The translations under genes were made by a program, and so were the position numbers. Under the pieces are notes generated by a model. That model had not been told where the DNA came from. It saw only the letters and a list, made by a program, of their open reading frames with translations, and did no database searches. Source: an uncultured Pelagibacteraceae bacterium (GTDB lineage: Bacteria > Pseudomonadota > Alphaproteobacteria > Pelagibacterales > Pelagibacteraceae). Taken from it: 61,645 nucleotides of DNA. Positions within the stretch are counted from its first letter, which is position 1. Each line of letters opens with the position of its first letter. Positions 54,059 through 61,645 of this stretch are shown piece by piece. The stretch lies in assembly GCA_902629215.1 (NCBI GenBank), contig CACOQC010000003.1, positions 1 to 61,645 on the forward strand, in the 5' to 3' direction.

Positions 54059-54824
54059 AACCATTCTCCTTCAACCACTTGTTAGTTTCCTTCAAGCCGC
54101 CGAATGTATAAATGTGGAAGAAATCAGTATGCGATTTAACTTTCCCAATTAAATCATTAGGGTCTTTAGGTTTTAATAAATCTAACGCCTTACTAAAATT
54201 AGATTTAAGAAAATTTAAGGAATTTTTTGCTCCAACAATATTAGCAAATTTAATTAAGCTAGATATTTTTAGAGGTCCAGTAATTCCCACATGCACTGGT
54301 ACATTTTGTTTAGAAATAAAATCTATAATAGGCTGAGGATCTAATAACCATTGGGTTACAATATAGTCAGCATAAGGCTTTTTATCTATCATAGCTTTTT
54401 CTAAATCTGAATCGGATATATCAGGACTCCCCTCAGGGTGTCCAGCAATTCCTATTGTCATCTCCTCAAAATAACCAGTCTCTAAAAGTTGAAACGAGCT
54501 ATCAAATTTACCAAGAGGCTCTCTACCCCCACCTATAACCAAAACCTGTTTTACCCCTCCATCTTTACATCTTGAAACATAATCTTTTAACTGCTTTTCA
54601 TCATGCATCGATCGTGCTGGAAAATGAGGCACAGGATTAAAACCTTTTTTTACTAGCTCAACTGCCTGTTGAGCTGTTTCTTTATAATCTCCTCCAGGTA
54701 ACATGGTGATATAAATATCATTTACATGAGGTACAGTTGATAGATCGGTTTGGGGACCAATTTCCAAAGAAAATTTCATTTCTTGATCATTATCTTTTTT
54801 AAAAAACCTGTCAAAGAAATTCAT
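54051..54824 (-). CDS. MetF-like methylenetetrahydrofolate reductase-fold protein
   Basis: A 257 aa TIM-barrel protein resembling MetF. Typical segments are FNPVPHFPARSM near 73 (MetF has a HFPARSM-like flavin block), VLVIGGGREPLGKF near 105 and TIGIAGHPEGSPD near 134. YIVTQWLLDP near 172 and VHVGITGPLK near 195 also fit. In demethylation operons MetF oxidises 5-methyl-THF to methylene-THF. It is shorter than housekeeping MetF (about 290 aa). It is followed by the DmdA-like gene with an 8-bp overlap and is divergent from the Rieske gene. Confidence 0.87.
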   Translation of the reverse strand: MNFFDRFFKKDNDQEMKFSLEIGPQTDLSTVPHVNDIYITMLPGGDYKETAQQAVELVKKGFNPVPHFPARSMHDEKQLKDYVSRCKDGGVKQVLVIGGGREPLGKFDSSFQLLETGYFEEMTIGIAGHPEGSPDISDSDLEKAMIDKKPYADYIVTQWLLDPQPIIDFISKQNVPVHVGITGPLKISSLIKFANIVGAKNSLNFLKSNFSKALDLLKPKDPNDLIGKVKSHTDFFHIYTFGGLKETNKWLKENGYV

Positions 54825-54842
54825 TTGAAGGTGTGGCGAAAT

Positions 54843-56075
54843 ATGTTGCCAAAAATTGTGCCCATGTTAATTTTTTTTGTGGATCAAAATCTTAAAAATT
54901 TACCTTTATCAAAAGTACTAGATATAGAGAAACTTAATAATGTTAATCAACCGATAGAAATAGCTAATGGCCTACCTAATGAGTGTTATACAAAAAAGGA
55001 TTATTTTGCTTACGAAAAAGAAAAGGTTTTTTTTAACAAATGGACTGTAATTGGTGTAGCAAGCTCCATACCCAATCCTGGAGATGCCAAACCATACAAT
55101 CTACTCGGGATTCCACTAATCTTGGTAAGAGATAAAGAGATGAAGATTAGAGTATTTCATAATGTTTGTAGTCATAGAGGTTTTAAACTTTTAAATGAAT
55201 CGTGTAACTTAAAAAATGTAATCAGATGCCCTTATCATTCTTGGTCCTATGAGCTTAATGGAAAACTTATCGCTACACCACACATTGGTGGCTTAAATAA
55301 TCATAAATCAGAAAATTTTGATAAAACAAAAAGTAACTTAAAAGAGGTTAAAACAAGAGTTTGGATGGATATAATTTTTATAAATATTAATTCAAATGAA
55401 ATTGATTTTGATGAATATATTAAACCTTTAGAAAATAGATGGCAAAAATTTATAAATAAAGAAGATCATAAATCCCTAGTTCATTCAAATGATTATGGTT
55501 ATTTTAGTCTAGATGTAAATTGTAATTGGAAGTTTGCAATAGAAAATTATTGTGAGAGTTATCATTTACCAACAATTCATCCAGAGTTAAATAAAGTTTC
55601 AAATATTAATGATCATTATCACATTCAAGGATTACCCAATAGATTTGCTGGACAAGGAAGTAAAAAATATGAACAACCTGCTAAAGGAAACAAAAAATTT
55701 AATATTTTTTCCAATTGGGACAAAACTATGTTAAAAAATTCTGAGTATATCGCTTTATTTCCAAATGTAATGATAGGTTTACATTTAGATCATTTTTATG
55801 TTTTTTGGTTAGAACCTTTGTCAATGAATAAAACAAATGAACACATGCAAATATATTATGTTGGCAACGATAGTGCAAATGGTGAAGAGTTAAAAGAATT
55901 AAGAAAAGAAAATTCAAGATTTTGGAAAGATGTTATGTTAGAAGATATAAATGCAATTGAAGGAATGCAAGAGGGTAGAAATTCACCAGTTTACAATGGT
56001 GGAAATTTTTCTCCAATCATGGATCAACCAACCCATCAATTCCATAAGTGGGTAGCAAATAGTTTAATGGAGTAA
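54843..56075 (+). CDS. Rieske non-heme iron oxygenase (oxygenase component)
   Basis: Ring-hydroxylating/demethylating oxygenase alpha-type subunit of about 410 aa. The Rieske 2Fe-2S ligands are in NVCSHRGFKLL and IRCPYHSWSYELNG. The catalytic iron site is in ENYCESYHLPTIHPEL (about 240). No reductase or ferredoxin gene is nearby. The ATG at 54843 has GAAGGTG about 9 nt upstream; ATG at 54864 is a second option, and a longer frame from 54750 would run through the divergent MetF-like start, so I reject it. Possible roles are N- or O-demethylation of a quaternary amine or aromatic. Confidence 0.85.
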   Translation: MLPKIVPMLIFFVDQNLKNLPLSKVLDIEKLNNVNQPIEIANGLPNECYTKKDYFAYEKEKVFFNKWTVIGVASSIPNPGDAKPYNLLGIPLILVRDKEMKIRVFHNVCSHRGFKLLNESCNLKNVIRCPYHSWSYELNGKLIATPHIGGLNNHKSENFDKTKSNLKEVKTRVWMDIIFININSNEIDFDEYIKPLENRWQKFINKEDHKSLVHSNDYGYFSLDVNCNWKFAIENYCESYHLPTIHPELNKVSNINDHYHIQGLPNRFAGQGSKKYEQPAKGNKKFNIFSNWDKTMLKNSEYIALFPNVMIGLHLDHFYVFWLEPLSMNKTNEHMQIYYVGNDSANGEELKELRKENSRFWKDVMLEDINAIEGMQEGRNSPVYNGGNFSPIMDQPTHQFHKWVANSLME

Positions 56076-56082
56076 TACTTAA

Positions 56083-56709
56083 ATGGCACTTAAAGATGTT
56101 GGTAATAAAGTTCCTATATACAAACTTAAGACTACTGATGAAGTAATGAAATATTATGATGAGTGGGGTGAAAAAGATAAATATAATAAAGATATGGTTG
56201 AGTGGAATTACACAGGGCCACAAGAAACTGTAGATGTTTTTAGAAGATATACCGAAAATAAAGACATGCTTATATTTGATGCAGGATGTGGTACTGGTTT
56301 AGTAGGTTTACAATTAAAAAAATTTGGTTTTAAATATTTTCACGGAGCTGATCTATCACAAAAATTACTCGATACTGTCCCAAAACAACTTTATCAAAAA
56401 CTAATAAAAGTTGACTTAAATAAACCTATTGATGTTAAAGATAATTTCTATGATGCAACAATGTGTGTTGGAACTTTTACTTTTGGACATGTAAAACCAC
56501 AAGCTCTAGATGAATTTGTTCGTGTTACAAAAAAAAATGGATTGATATGTTTTACAATTAATGAAGGTATTTATAAAGATTATGGCTTTGATAAAAAAAT
56601 CGAAAATTTAAAACAAGATAATAAATGGGATGAATTAGAGTTTTTTAAATCAGATTATATTGCAAGCAAAGATGTAAATGCTTGGCTTGGATTGTATCGA
56701 GTAAAATAA
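56083..56709 (+). CDS. Class I SAM-dependent methyltransferase
   Basis: A 208 aa Rossmann-fold methyltransferase. The SAM motif I is IFDAGCGTGLVGLQL near residues 64-78, followed by FHGADLSQKLLD (motif II region) and ATMCVGTFTFGHVKPQALDEF near 125. It starts 7 bp after the Rieske gene and its stop shares one base with the next ATG. The substrate is unknown. Its neighbours suggest a small-molecule acceptor. Confidence 0.87.
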   Translation: MALKDVGNKVPIYKLKTTDEVMKYYDEWGEKDKYNKDMVEWNYTGPQETVDVFRRYTENKDMLIFDAGCGTGLVGLQLKKFGFKYFHGADLSQKLLDTVPKQLYQKLIKVDLNKPIDVKDNFYDATMCVGTFTFGHVKPQALDEFVRVTKKNGLICFTINEGIYKDYGFDKKIENLKQDNKWDELEFFKSDYIASKDVNAWLGLYRVK

Positions 56710-57116
56710 TGAAGATTATATTAATAATGGGGCTACCTGGATCTGGCAAGACAACTTTAGCAAATGAATTAGCTCCAATGTTAAATGCAAAAAGATTAAA
56801 TGCAGATGAAGTTAGAAAAGAAGCTAATGATTGGGATTTTTCACAAGAGGGAAGAAAAAGACAAGCCAAAAGAATGGCAGAATTTGCCTTAAAAATGAAA
56901 GAGGATGGAAGTTATGTTGTTGCAGATTTTATTTGTCCAACACCTGAAGCAAGAAGTTTGTTTCCAGCTGATTATATAATTTGGGTAGATACGATAAAGG
57001 AAGGAAGATTTGATGATACTAATAAGATGTTTGTTAAGCCAAATAAGTATAACTTTCATGTTACTACTCAAGATGCTAAAAACTGGGCACCAAAAATATA
57101 TAAGGAGATTAAATAA
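56709..57116 (+). CDS. APS kinase-like P-loop kinase
   Basis: A 135 aa P-loop kinase domain. Walker A is GLPGSGKTTLANEL at residues 8-21. VVADFICPTPEARSLFPADYIIWVD, cited by its core VADFICPTPEARS, resembles the adenylylsulfate kinase fold, where the phosphoryl acceptor binds. The ATG at 56709 shares one base with the methyltransferase stop. A start at 56682 would overlap it by 28 bp, so I prefer 56709. It is shorter than typical CysC. Its substrate may be APS or another small alcohol-type molecule. Confidence 0.8.
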   Translation: MKIILIMGLPGSGKTTLANELAPMLNAKRLNADEVRKEANDWDFSQEGRKRQAKRMAEFALKMKEDGSYVVADFICPTPEARSLFPADYIIWVDTIKEGRFDDTNKMFVKPNKYNFHVTTQDAKNWAPKIYKEIK

Positions 57117-57490
57117 TGGCTTACAAATGGGATAACAAAAAACCAACAGCACAGATGTTAGGAAGATGGCAACCATTTCATGATGGCCATTATACTTTGT
57201 TTAGAGAAATTATAAAAAAAACTGGTCAAGTTTGTATTCAGATTAGAGATGTACAAGGAGTAGATGATAATCCTTTTGATTTTGAAACAGTAAAAAAAAA
57301 TATTGAGGAAAGACTAAATCCAGAATTTGAGGGAAGATTTAAAATAATGTTAGTGCCTAATATTACCAATATTTGCTATGGTAGAGGTGTGGGATATAAA
57401 ATTGAGGAGATTGTATTGCCCGAGGAAATACAGAAAATTTCAGCTACTAAAATTAGAGCTAAGATGAGAGAAGAAGGGAAACTTAAATAG
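57116..57490 (+). CDS. Nucleotidyltransferase (HIGH-type cytidylyl/adenylyltransferase superfamily)
   Basis: A 124 aa enzyme with the superfamily's HxGH motif as GRWQPFHDGHYTL (residues 17-29) and the C-terminal ISATKIRAKMR, the ISxTxIR motif. It would transfer an AMP or CMP group to a small phosphate acceptor. The ATG shares one base with the kinase stop, so the two are translationally coupled, and kinase plus nucleotidyltransferase suggests formation of an activated nucleotide compound. Which one is not visible. ECH follows after an 8-bp gap. Confidence 0.82.
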   Translation: MAYKWDNKKPTAQMLGRWQPFHDGHYTLFREIIKKTGQVCIQIRDVQGVDDNPFDFETVKKNIEERLNPEFEGRFKIMLVPNITNICYGRGVGYKIEEIVLPEEIQKISATKIRAKMREEGKLK

Positions 57491-57498
57491 AATTTTTA

Positions 57499-58272
57499 AT
57501 GAACATAAAGGTTAAAAATTTATCTAGTGGAATATCTATTATTACAATTAATGAACCTAAAACATATAACTCATTATCATTTAAAAATTTAAAAGATTTA
57601 ATTAAAGTTTTTAAAAAACTTGATAAGGATGAAAAAACAAAAGTAATTATTCTTGAAGGATCAGGTAAAGGTTTTAGTGCTGGGCATAATCTTAAAGAGG
57701 TTAAGAATTTAAAAGTAAGAAATAAATATCAAAGATTATTTAATCTATGCTCTAAATTGATGCTTCAAATTATCGAAGGAAAAAAACCGGTTATAGCCAA
57801 GGTTCATGGAGCAGCTTATGCTGCAGGTTGCCAATTAGTTGCCAGCTGCGATCTAGCCTATAGCACAAATGATGCTTTGTTTGCTACACCAGGTGTAAAT
57901 ATAGGATTATTTTGTAGTACCCCAATGGTGGCTGTAAGTAGAAAAATAAATAGAAAACCAATGATGAAAATGCTTTTAACTGGAGAACCTATTAAAGCTA
58001 ATTATGCAAAAGAAATTGGATTGATTAATGATTATTTTTCAAAATCTAAATTAAACAATGAAGTTATTAAGATAGCTAAAAAAATTGCATCAAAATCTAA
58101 TCTTACGATTAAAATTGGAAAACAAGCTTTTTATAAACAATTAGAGATGCCACTGAGAAAAGCGTATGCTTATACCAGCAAGATGATGACAATAAATATG
58201 ATGGCTATGGATGCAAAAGAGGGGATTTCAGCTTTTTTAGAAAAAAGAAAACCAAAATGGAAAAATAAATGA
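57499..58272 (+). CDS. Enoyl-CoA hydratase/isomerase family protein
   Basis: Crotonase-fold protein of 257 aa. The oxyanion-hole segments are GSGKGFSAGHNLKEV (near 55) and AKVHGAAYAAGCQLVASCD (near 100). The late EGISAFLEKRKPKW is the standard C-terminus. It resembles the ECHDC3-like subgroup. It would act on an acyl-CoA, though the exact substrate is unknown. Its stop overlaps the next small gene by 4 bp. Position behind the methyltransferase-kinase-nucleotidyltransferase run may be coincidental operon packing. Confidence 0.9.
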   Translation: MNIKVKNLSSGISIITINEPKTYNSLSFKNLKDLIKVFKKLDKDEKTKVIILEGSGKGFSAGHNLKEVKNLKVRNKYQRLFNLCSKLMLQIIEGKKPVIAKVHGAAYAAGCQLVASCDLAYSTNDALFATPGVNIGLFCSTPMVAVSRKINRKPMMKMLLTGEPIKANYAKEIGLINDYFSKSKLNNEVIKIAKKIASKSNLTIKIGKQAFYKQLEMPLRKAYAYTSKMMTINMMAMDAKEGISAFLEKRKPKWKNK

Positions 58273-58454
58273 AATTAAAAAATATTATAACTATTACTTT
58301 AATTATTTTAGGACTTTATTTAATTTTTACTTTTAGAGATCATAATTTTAGAAGAGCTATTGATGCCTGTATTGCTGGTAGTCAAAAGTTAGATAAGCCA
58401 ATGACTGTAGAAGAGGCCAAAGTATTCTGTGAAAAAGAAATTATGAATAATTAA
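58269..58454 (+). CDS. Small single-pass membrane protein (61 aa)
   Basis: A 61 aa protein with one N-terminal transmembrane helix (IITITLIILGLYLIFTF, about residues 6-22) and a short C-terminal part with two Cys (DACIAGSQ and VFCEKEIM), possibly a disulfide in the periplasm. It overlaps ECH by 4 bp and shares a base with the CoA-binding gene, so translation coupling is likely. Family unknown. Confidence 0.7.
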   Translation: MKLKNIITITLIILGLYLIFTFRDHNFRRAIDACIAGSQKLDKPMTVEEAKVFCEKEIMNN

Positions 58455-58888
58455 TGAGTGATATAAAAGAAATCCTCTCTAAATATAAAAAAATTGCAAT
58501 GATTGGTGTCAGCAATGACCCAACTAAAGCATCAACGATTGTTATGAAATATATGCAAAAATATGGTTTTAAAGTTTTTCCTATTAACCCTAAAGCTAAA
58601 GGGCAAAAAATTTTAGGAGAAGAAGTTTTTGAAAAAATAACAGATATTAATGATCAAGTTGATATTGTTGATGTTTTCAGACCATCCAAAGAAGTTGTAG
58701 ATATCGCAAATGATACAATAAAAATTGGAGCTAAAGTTTTATGGTTACAACTTGGTATTCGAAATGAAGAAGCAAGATTATTAGTTGAATCAAATAATAT
58801 ACAGTATGTTGAAAATAAATGTACAAAAATGGAATATCAAAAGCATTTTTTAAAAATTAGACAAGCTTTTCCAGTACTTCAAGAATAA
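58454..58888 (+). CDS. CoA-binding domain protein (YccU-like)
   Basis: A 144 aa Rossmann-type CoA-binding domain. The signature block is KKIAMIGVSNDPTKASTIV near residues 11-29, followed by GFKVFPINPKAKGQKILGE and IVDVFRPSKEVVDIA. The conserved Cys of the fold lies near VENKCTKMEYQK. Similar proteins are common, and their function is not settled. It shares one base with the stop of the preceding small membrane gene. Confidence 0.87.
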   Translation: MSDIKEILSKYKKIAMIGVSNDPTKASTIVMKYMQKYGFKVFPINPKAKGQKILGEEVFEKITDINDQVDIVDVFRPSKEVVDIANDTIKIGAKVLWLQLGIRNEEARLLVESNNIQYVENKCTKMEYQKHFLKIRQAFPVLQE

Positions 58889-58889
58889 C

Positions 58890-59078
58890 TTAGTTTTTAT
58901 TTATTACCCATGCACGGTGATAAAAATCGTCAATATTTTTTTGTATTAAAGATTTAGCTAGAGACTCAGCTTCATTTTTATTTATAAAAGGCCCATATTC
59001 TTTTTTTGTTTTCTCATCAATAGTACTTATTTCATTTGGGTTTGTATGAGTTCCTTCGATAACAATATAATTGATCAT
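58890..59078 (-). CDS. DUF4170-like small protein (62 aa)
   Basis: A 62 aa soluble protein ending DFYHRAWVINKN. The central EYGPFINKNEAESLAKSL (about 28-45) resembles the alphaproteobacterial DUF4170 family, a short alpha/beta protein with a GPF-x-x-x-x-EA motif. It is on the minus strand, converging on the CoA-binding gene with a 1-bp gap. Function unknown. Confidence 0.65.
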   Translation of the reverse strand: MINYIVIEGTHTNPNEISTIDEKTKKEYGPFINKNEAESLAKSLIQKNIDDFYHRAWVINKN

Positions 59079-59140
59079 ATTGGTTATTTATTAATTATTT
59101 TTTAGTTTTAAATGTGGCATTTTGATAATATGAGATACTG

Positions 59141-59710
59141 ATGAAAAAAATATTTCTTATATATGGTCACTACGATGATAAATCTTTTAATGCCTCAATC
59201 AGAAATACTTTTATAGATACCGCAAAAGAAAAAGGTCACTCGATTGACTCTGTTGATCTATATAAAGAAAAATTTAACCCAGTTTTTGCAGGTGAAGAAC
59301 CTGATAATACAGTTTTAGATCACAGAAAAAGAATAGATGCTTCTGATACTATTGTTTTAATCGCTCCTATTTGGAATTTTAGAATGCCAGCAATTGTAGA
59401 GGGCTGGATAGATAAAGTTTTAGCACCACCCTGGGCTTTTAAATTTAAACAACTTTGGGGAAATTACGGTTATCCAATTGGAAATCTTAGAGATAAAAAA
59501 GCAATAATTTTTTGTACTTATGGCTCACCAAGATTAGCAATTACAACTTTCTTTTTAAATCTGCCAATCCGTAGACTAAAAAGAGGAGTTTTTCATATGT
59601 GCGGCATTTATAATATTAATTACAGAAGATATTTTGCTGTACCATTTGTAGGTGAAGAAAAGCGAAAAAAATTCCTTGAAGACGTCAAAAAGACTGCTCT
59701 TAACATTTAA
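59141..59710 (+). CDS. Flavodoxin-fold NAD(P)H-quinone oxidoreductase-like protein
   Basis: A 189 aa flavodoxin-fold enzyme of the KefF/NQO group. IYGHYDDKSFNASI near residue 7 matches the FMN phosphate loop. IAPIWNFRMPAIVEGWIDKVL (cited by PIWNFRMPAIVEGWIDKVL, near 77) is the diagnostic family block, and CTYGSPRLAI near 124 is close to the flavin. It would reduce quinones with NAD(P)H. The next gene begins inside its C-terminus with a 59-bp overlap. Confidence 0.88.
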   Translation: MKKIFLIYGHYDDKSFNASIRNTFIDTAKEKGHSIDSVDLYKEKFNPVFAGEEPDNTVLDHRKRIDASDTIVLIAPIWNFRMPAIVEGWIDKVLAPPWAFKFKQLWGNYGYPIGNLRDKKAIIFCTYGSPRLAITTFFLNLPIRRLKRGVFHMCGIYNINYRRYFAVPFVGEEKRKKFLEDVKKTALNI

Positions 59711-60155
59711 TATTATCTTATTTTATCTTTTATTCTCAGTTAGTTTAAAAGCTGATTTACTTAATCCAAGTAGCTCAATTAAACCAAAAGAGGTTATTCA
59801 AATTCAACTTACTGGATTAATGAAAAATGATGATCATTATAAAGATAGCGGAATAGAACAAACTTGGAATTTTGCACATCCTAATAACAAAAAAAATACT
59901 GGTCCTCTTCCTAATTTTAAACAAATGATAAAAGGTAGATCTTACCAAATGCTTATCAATCACATTAGTCATACGATTAATGAGGTTGGGAGTAGTGACA
60001 AATGGGCTCAATTTGAGGTTATAATTCTTGATCAAGAAAAGATTTATCACAAGTTTAATTGGCAGGTAGAAAAATACACTAATGATGGCCCCTTAAAAGA
60101 CTGTTGGTTAACTACGATGGTCTCAAGCCCAATTCCATTGGGAAGTTCAATTTGA
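59652..60155 (+). CDS. DUF4864-like exported protein
   Basis: A 167 aa protein starting at GTG (59652), overlapping the flavoprotein gene by 59 bp, with a basic start (KKSEKNSLKTSKR) and a hydrophobic signal segment (LLLTFNIILFYLLFSVSLKA) predicting export. The mature part resembles DUF4864: a helix IQIQLTGLMKNDDHYKDS, NFAHPNNKKNTGPLPNF and a beta-sheet ending in CWLTTMVSSPIPLG. The unusual overlap makes the start uncertain. No ATG is found in the right frame within the signal segment. Function unknown. Confidence 0.65.
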   Translation: MKKSEKNSLKTSKRLLLTFNIILFYLLFSVSLKADLLNPSSSIKPKEVIQIQLTGLMKNDDHYKDSGIEQTWNFAHPNNKKNTGPLPNFKQMIKGRSYQMLINHISHTINEVGSSDKWAQFEVIILDQEKIYHKFNWQVEKYTNDGPLKDCWLTTMVSSPIPLGSSI

Positions 60156-60210
60156 TTGTTTTATATACAATTTTGTTTCGTAATTAATAAAAATTTAGTA
60201 GAAATCGTTT

Positions 60211-61645
60211 AATGAAAACTAAAACAAAAGTAGTAGTTGTTGGTGGTGGAGTAGTTGGTGTAAGTGCTCTTTATCATCTTGCAAAAAAAGGATGGTCTGA
60301 TGTTGTTTTGGTTGAGAGAAAAGAACTAACTTCTGGCTCTACTTGGCATGCCGCGGGACTGCTTCCACTTTTTAATATGAGCTATTCCGTTGGACAGCTT
60401 CATAAATATGCAGTTGATCTCTATAAAAAATTAGAGGAAGAAACAGGAAAAAATGTTGGATTCAGTGTTGTATCAAATATTCGTTTAGCAAGTACAAAAG
60501 ATAGAATGGATGAATATCATCAATATGCTGGAGTAGCTAAAACAATTGGAGTAGACGTAAAATTTTTAACTCCCCAACAAGTAAAAGAAATTTGGCCTTT
60601 GTGTCATACAGACGATTTAGTTGGAGCTATTCAACATCCTGAAGATGGATATATTCAACCAGCAGACTTAACTCAAGCACTTGCAACAGGTGCAAGAAAT
60701 AGGGGAGCAGAAATTTATAGAAACACCACTGTTTTAGCTATGAGACAAACTAAAGATGGGTGGATAGTGGAAACTGACAAAGGTTCAATTGAATGTGAAC
60801 ACGTGATATCTTGTTCGGGAAACTTTGCAAGACAAACAGGAGAAATGGTTGGATTAGATATCCCAGTTATACCTGTTGAACATCAATACATAGTGACAGA
60901 GCCACATCCAGAAATTCAAAAAAGAAAAAAAGAGGGTCTACCTGAGATGGGAGTACTAAGAGATAGTGACAGCAGATGGTATATGAGAGAAGAAGCTGGT
61001 GGATTAATTTTAGGTCCTTATGAAGATGGAGCACCTGCATGTTATGTTGAAGGACCATCAAAAAATTCAGAGTATGAATTATTTCAAGAGGATTTGGATA
61101 GGCTTGCTCCACATATTGAAGGTGCAATACATCGTGTTCCAGCTTTTGGAGAAGTTGGAGTAAAAAAAGTTTACAACGGAGCAATTTGTTATACGCCTGA
61201 TGGTAATCCTATAGTTGGTCCAGCTTGGGGATTAAAAAATTTTTGGATTAACGAAGGACATAGTTTTGGAATTACAGCTGCAGGAGGAGCAGGTTGGCAA
61301 CTAGCAGAATGGATTGTAGATGGAGAACCAACAATTGATATGCTTGGTGTAGAACCAAGACGTTATGGAAATTACGCTACTAAATCTTATTTAAAAGCAA
61401 AAAATGAAGAAGCTTATAGTCATGTTTTTATTGTTCATTACCCAGATGAAGAAAGACCAGCAGCAAGACCACTTAGAACTTCACCTTGTTATGAAAGAAT
61501 GAAAGACCTTGGAGCAGTTTTTGGTCAAAAATTTGGATGGGAAAGACCTAACTTTTTTGCAACAGATGGTATGGAACAAAAAGATGATTGGTCTTTTAGA
61601 AGATCAAAATGGTTTGATGCAATAAAGAAAGAATGTGAAAATGTT
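60211..61645 (+). CDS. Dimethylglycine dehydrogenase-like FAD oxidoreductase, cut by the right edge
   Basis: A frame beginning ATG at 60211 stays open to the window end (about 478 residues seen). FAD motif GGGVVGVSALYHLA is at residues 10-23, then ERKELTSGSTWHAAGLLP. VEHQYIVTEPHPEI near 222 and the ICYTPDGNPIVGPAWGLKNFW block near 329 (core YTPDGNPIVGPA) are typical of dimethylglycine/sarcosine dehydrogenases. The GHSFGITAAGGAGWQLAEW segment follows. The missing C-terminus should contain a GcvT folate domain. It would convert dimethylglycine to sarcosine plus methylene-THF, linking glycine betaine breakdown to the sox operon. Confidence 0.88.

Noticed and set aside
54750-54842. The upstream extension of the Rieske gene
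   Set aside because: It would start inside the divergent MetF-like coding region and add a hydrophobic, non-Rieske-like leader. The ATG at 54843 has a plausible ribosome binding site.
54843-56075. Calling the Rieske protein glycine betaine monooxygenase (GbcA)
   Set aside because: The iron and Rieske motifs are generic to many demethylases, there is no GbcB-type reductase next door, and I cannot separate it from carnitine- or choline-type oxygenases by reading.
60867-61184. A 105 aa minus-strand frame rich in Leu and His
   Set aside because: It is antisense to the dimethylglycine-dehydrogenase-like gene, which is open over the whole region and carries family motifs.
1-61645. Insertion sequences, phage genes, CRISPR arrays, tRNA and rRNA genes
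   Set aside because: No transposase or integrase frames, no regularly spaced repeats and no cloverleaf or rRNA-like stretches were noticed. A covariance-model scan would be needed to exclude tRNAs fully.

Overview
The window looks like a piece of a SAR11 (Pelagibacterales, Candidatus Pelagibacter-like) chromosome. The evidence is a very AT-rich sequence, extreme gene packing (many 1-14 nt overlaps and no gene-free stretch above about 250 bp), no visible mobile elements, and gene content centred on methylated amines and folate-linked one-carbon oxidation. I saw no rRNA, tRNA, CRISPR array, insertion sequence or phage gene. All identities come from reading motifs and family knowledge; no database search was run.

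Layout. 0-11 kb, mostly plus strand: a ureohydrolase and an aldehyde dehydrogenase facing an ArgE-type deacetylase, a CsaA-like protein, a LysE exporter, aconitase, an inner-membrane TPR-like protein with BamB, a cupin-like protein, ZapE and a YjbQ-family protein. 11-26 kb, minus strand: photolyase, a PLP ammonia-lyase, a GmaS-type ligase, three small or unknown proteins, an Amt transporter, three N-methylglutamate synthase-type subunits, a second glutamine-synthetase-family protein, a FAD oxidoreductase, a small MarR-like regulator and TMAO demethylase (Tdm). 26.5-34 kb: TMAO ABC transporter (binding protein, then ATPase and double permease) and trimethylamine monooxygenase (Tmm). 34-44 kb: a GpsA-like dehydrogenase, iron alcohol dehydrogenase, class I glutamine amidotransferase, formate-THF ligase and a complete soxBDAG-type operon. 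44-52.5 kb: an EamA transporter, a racemase, cold-shock protein, PurEK, and a four-gene dipeptidase/DUF3726 unit ending in a tiny Cys-pair protein. 52.7-61.6 kb: a DmdA-like folate methyltransferase with a MetF-like partner, divergent from a Rieske oxygenase followed by a tightly coupled run of small enzymes, and at the right edge a truncated dimethylglycine-dehydrogenase-like gene.

How it fits together. TMA or TMAO is imported (TmoXWV); Tmm oxidises TMA to TMAO; Tdm cleaves TMAO to dimethylamine plus formaldehyde captured on THF; monomethylamine is ligated to glutamate (GmaS) and converted to N-methylglutamate (MgsABC); a SoxBDAG/MgdABCD-type tetramer can oxidise N-methyl groups to methylene-THF; Fhs links formyl-THF to formate and ATP. 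No recognisable dimethylamine monooxygenase (dmmABC) is present, so the dimethylamine to monomethylamine step is open. Several small, unrecognised proteins sit inside these operons and are the best candidates for undescribed components.
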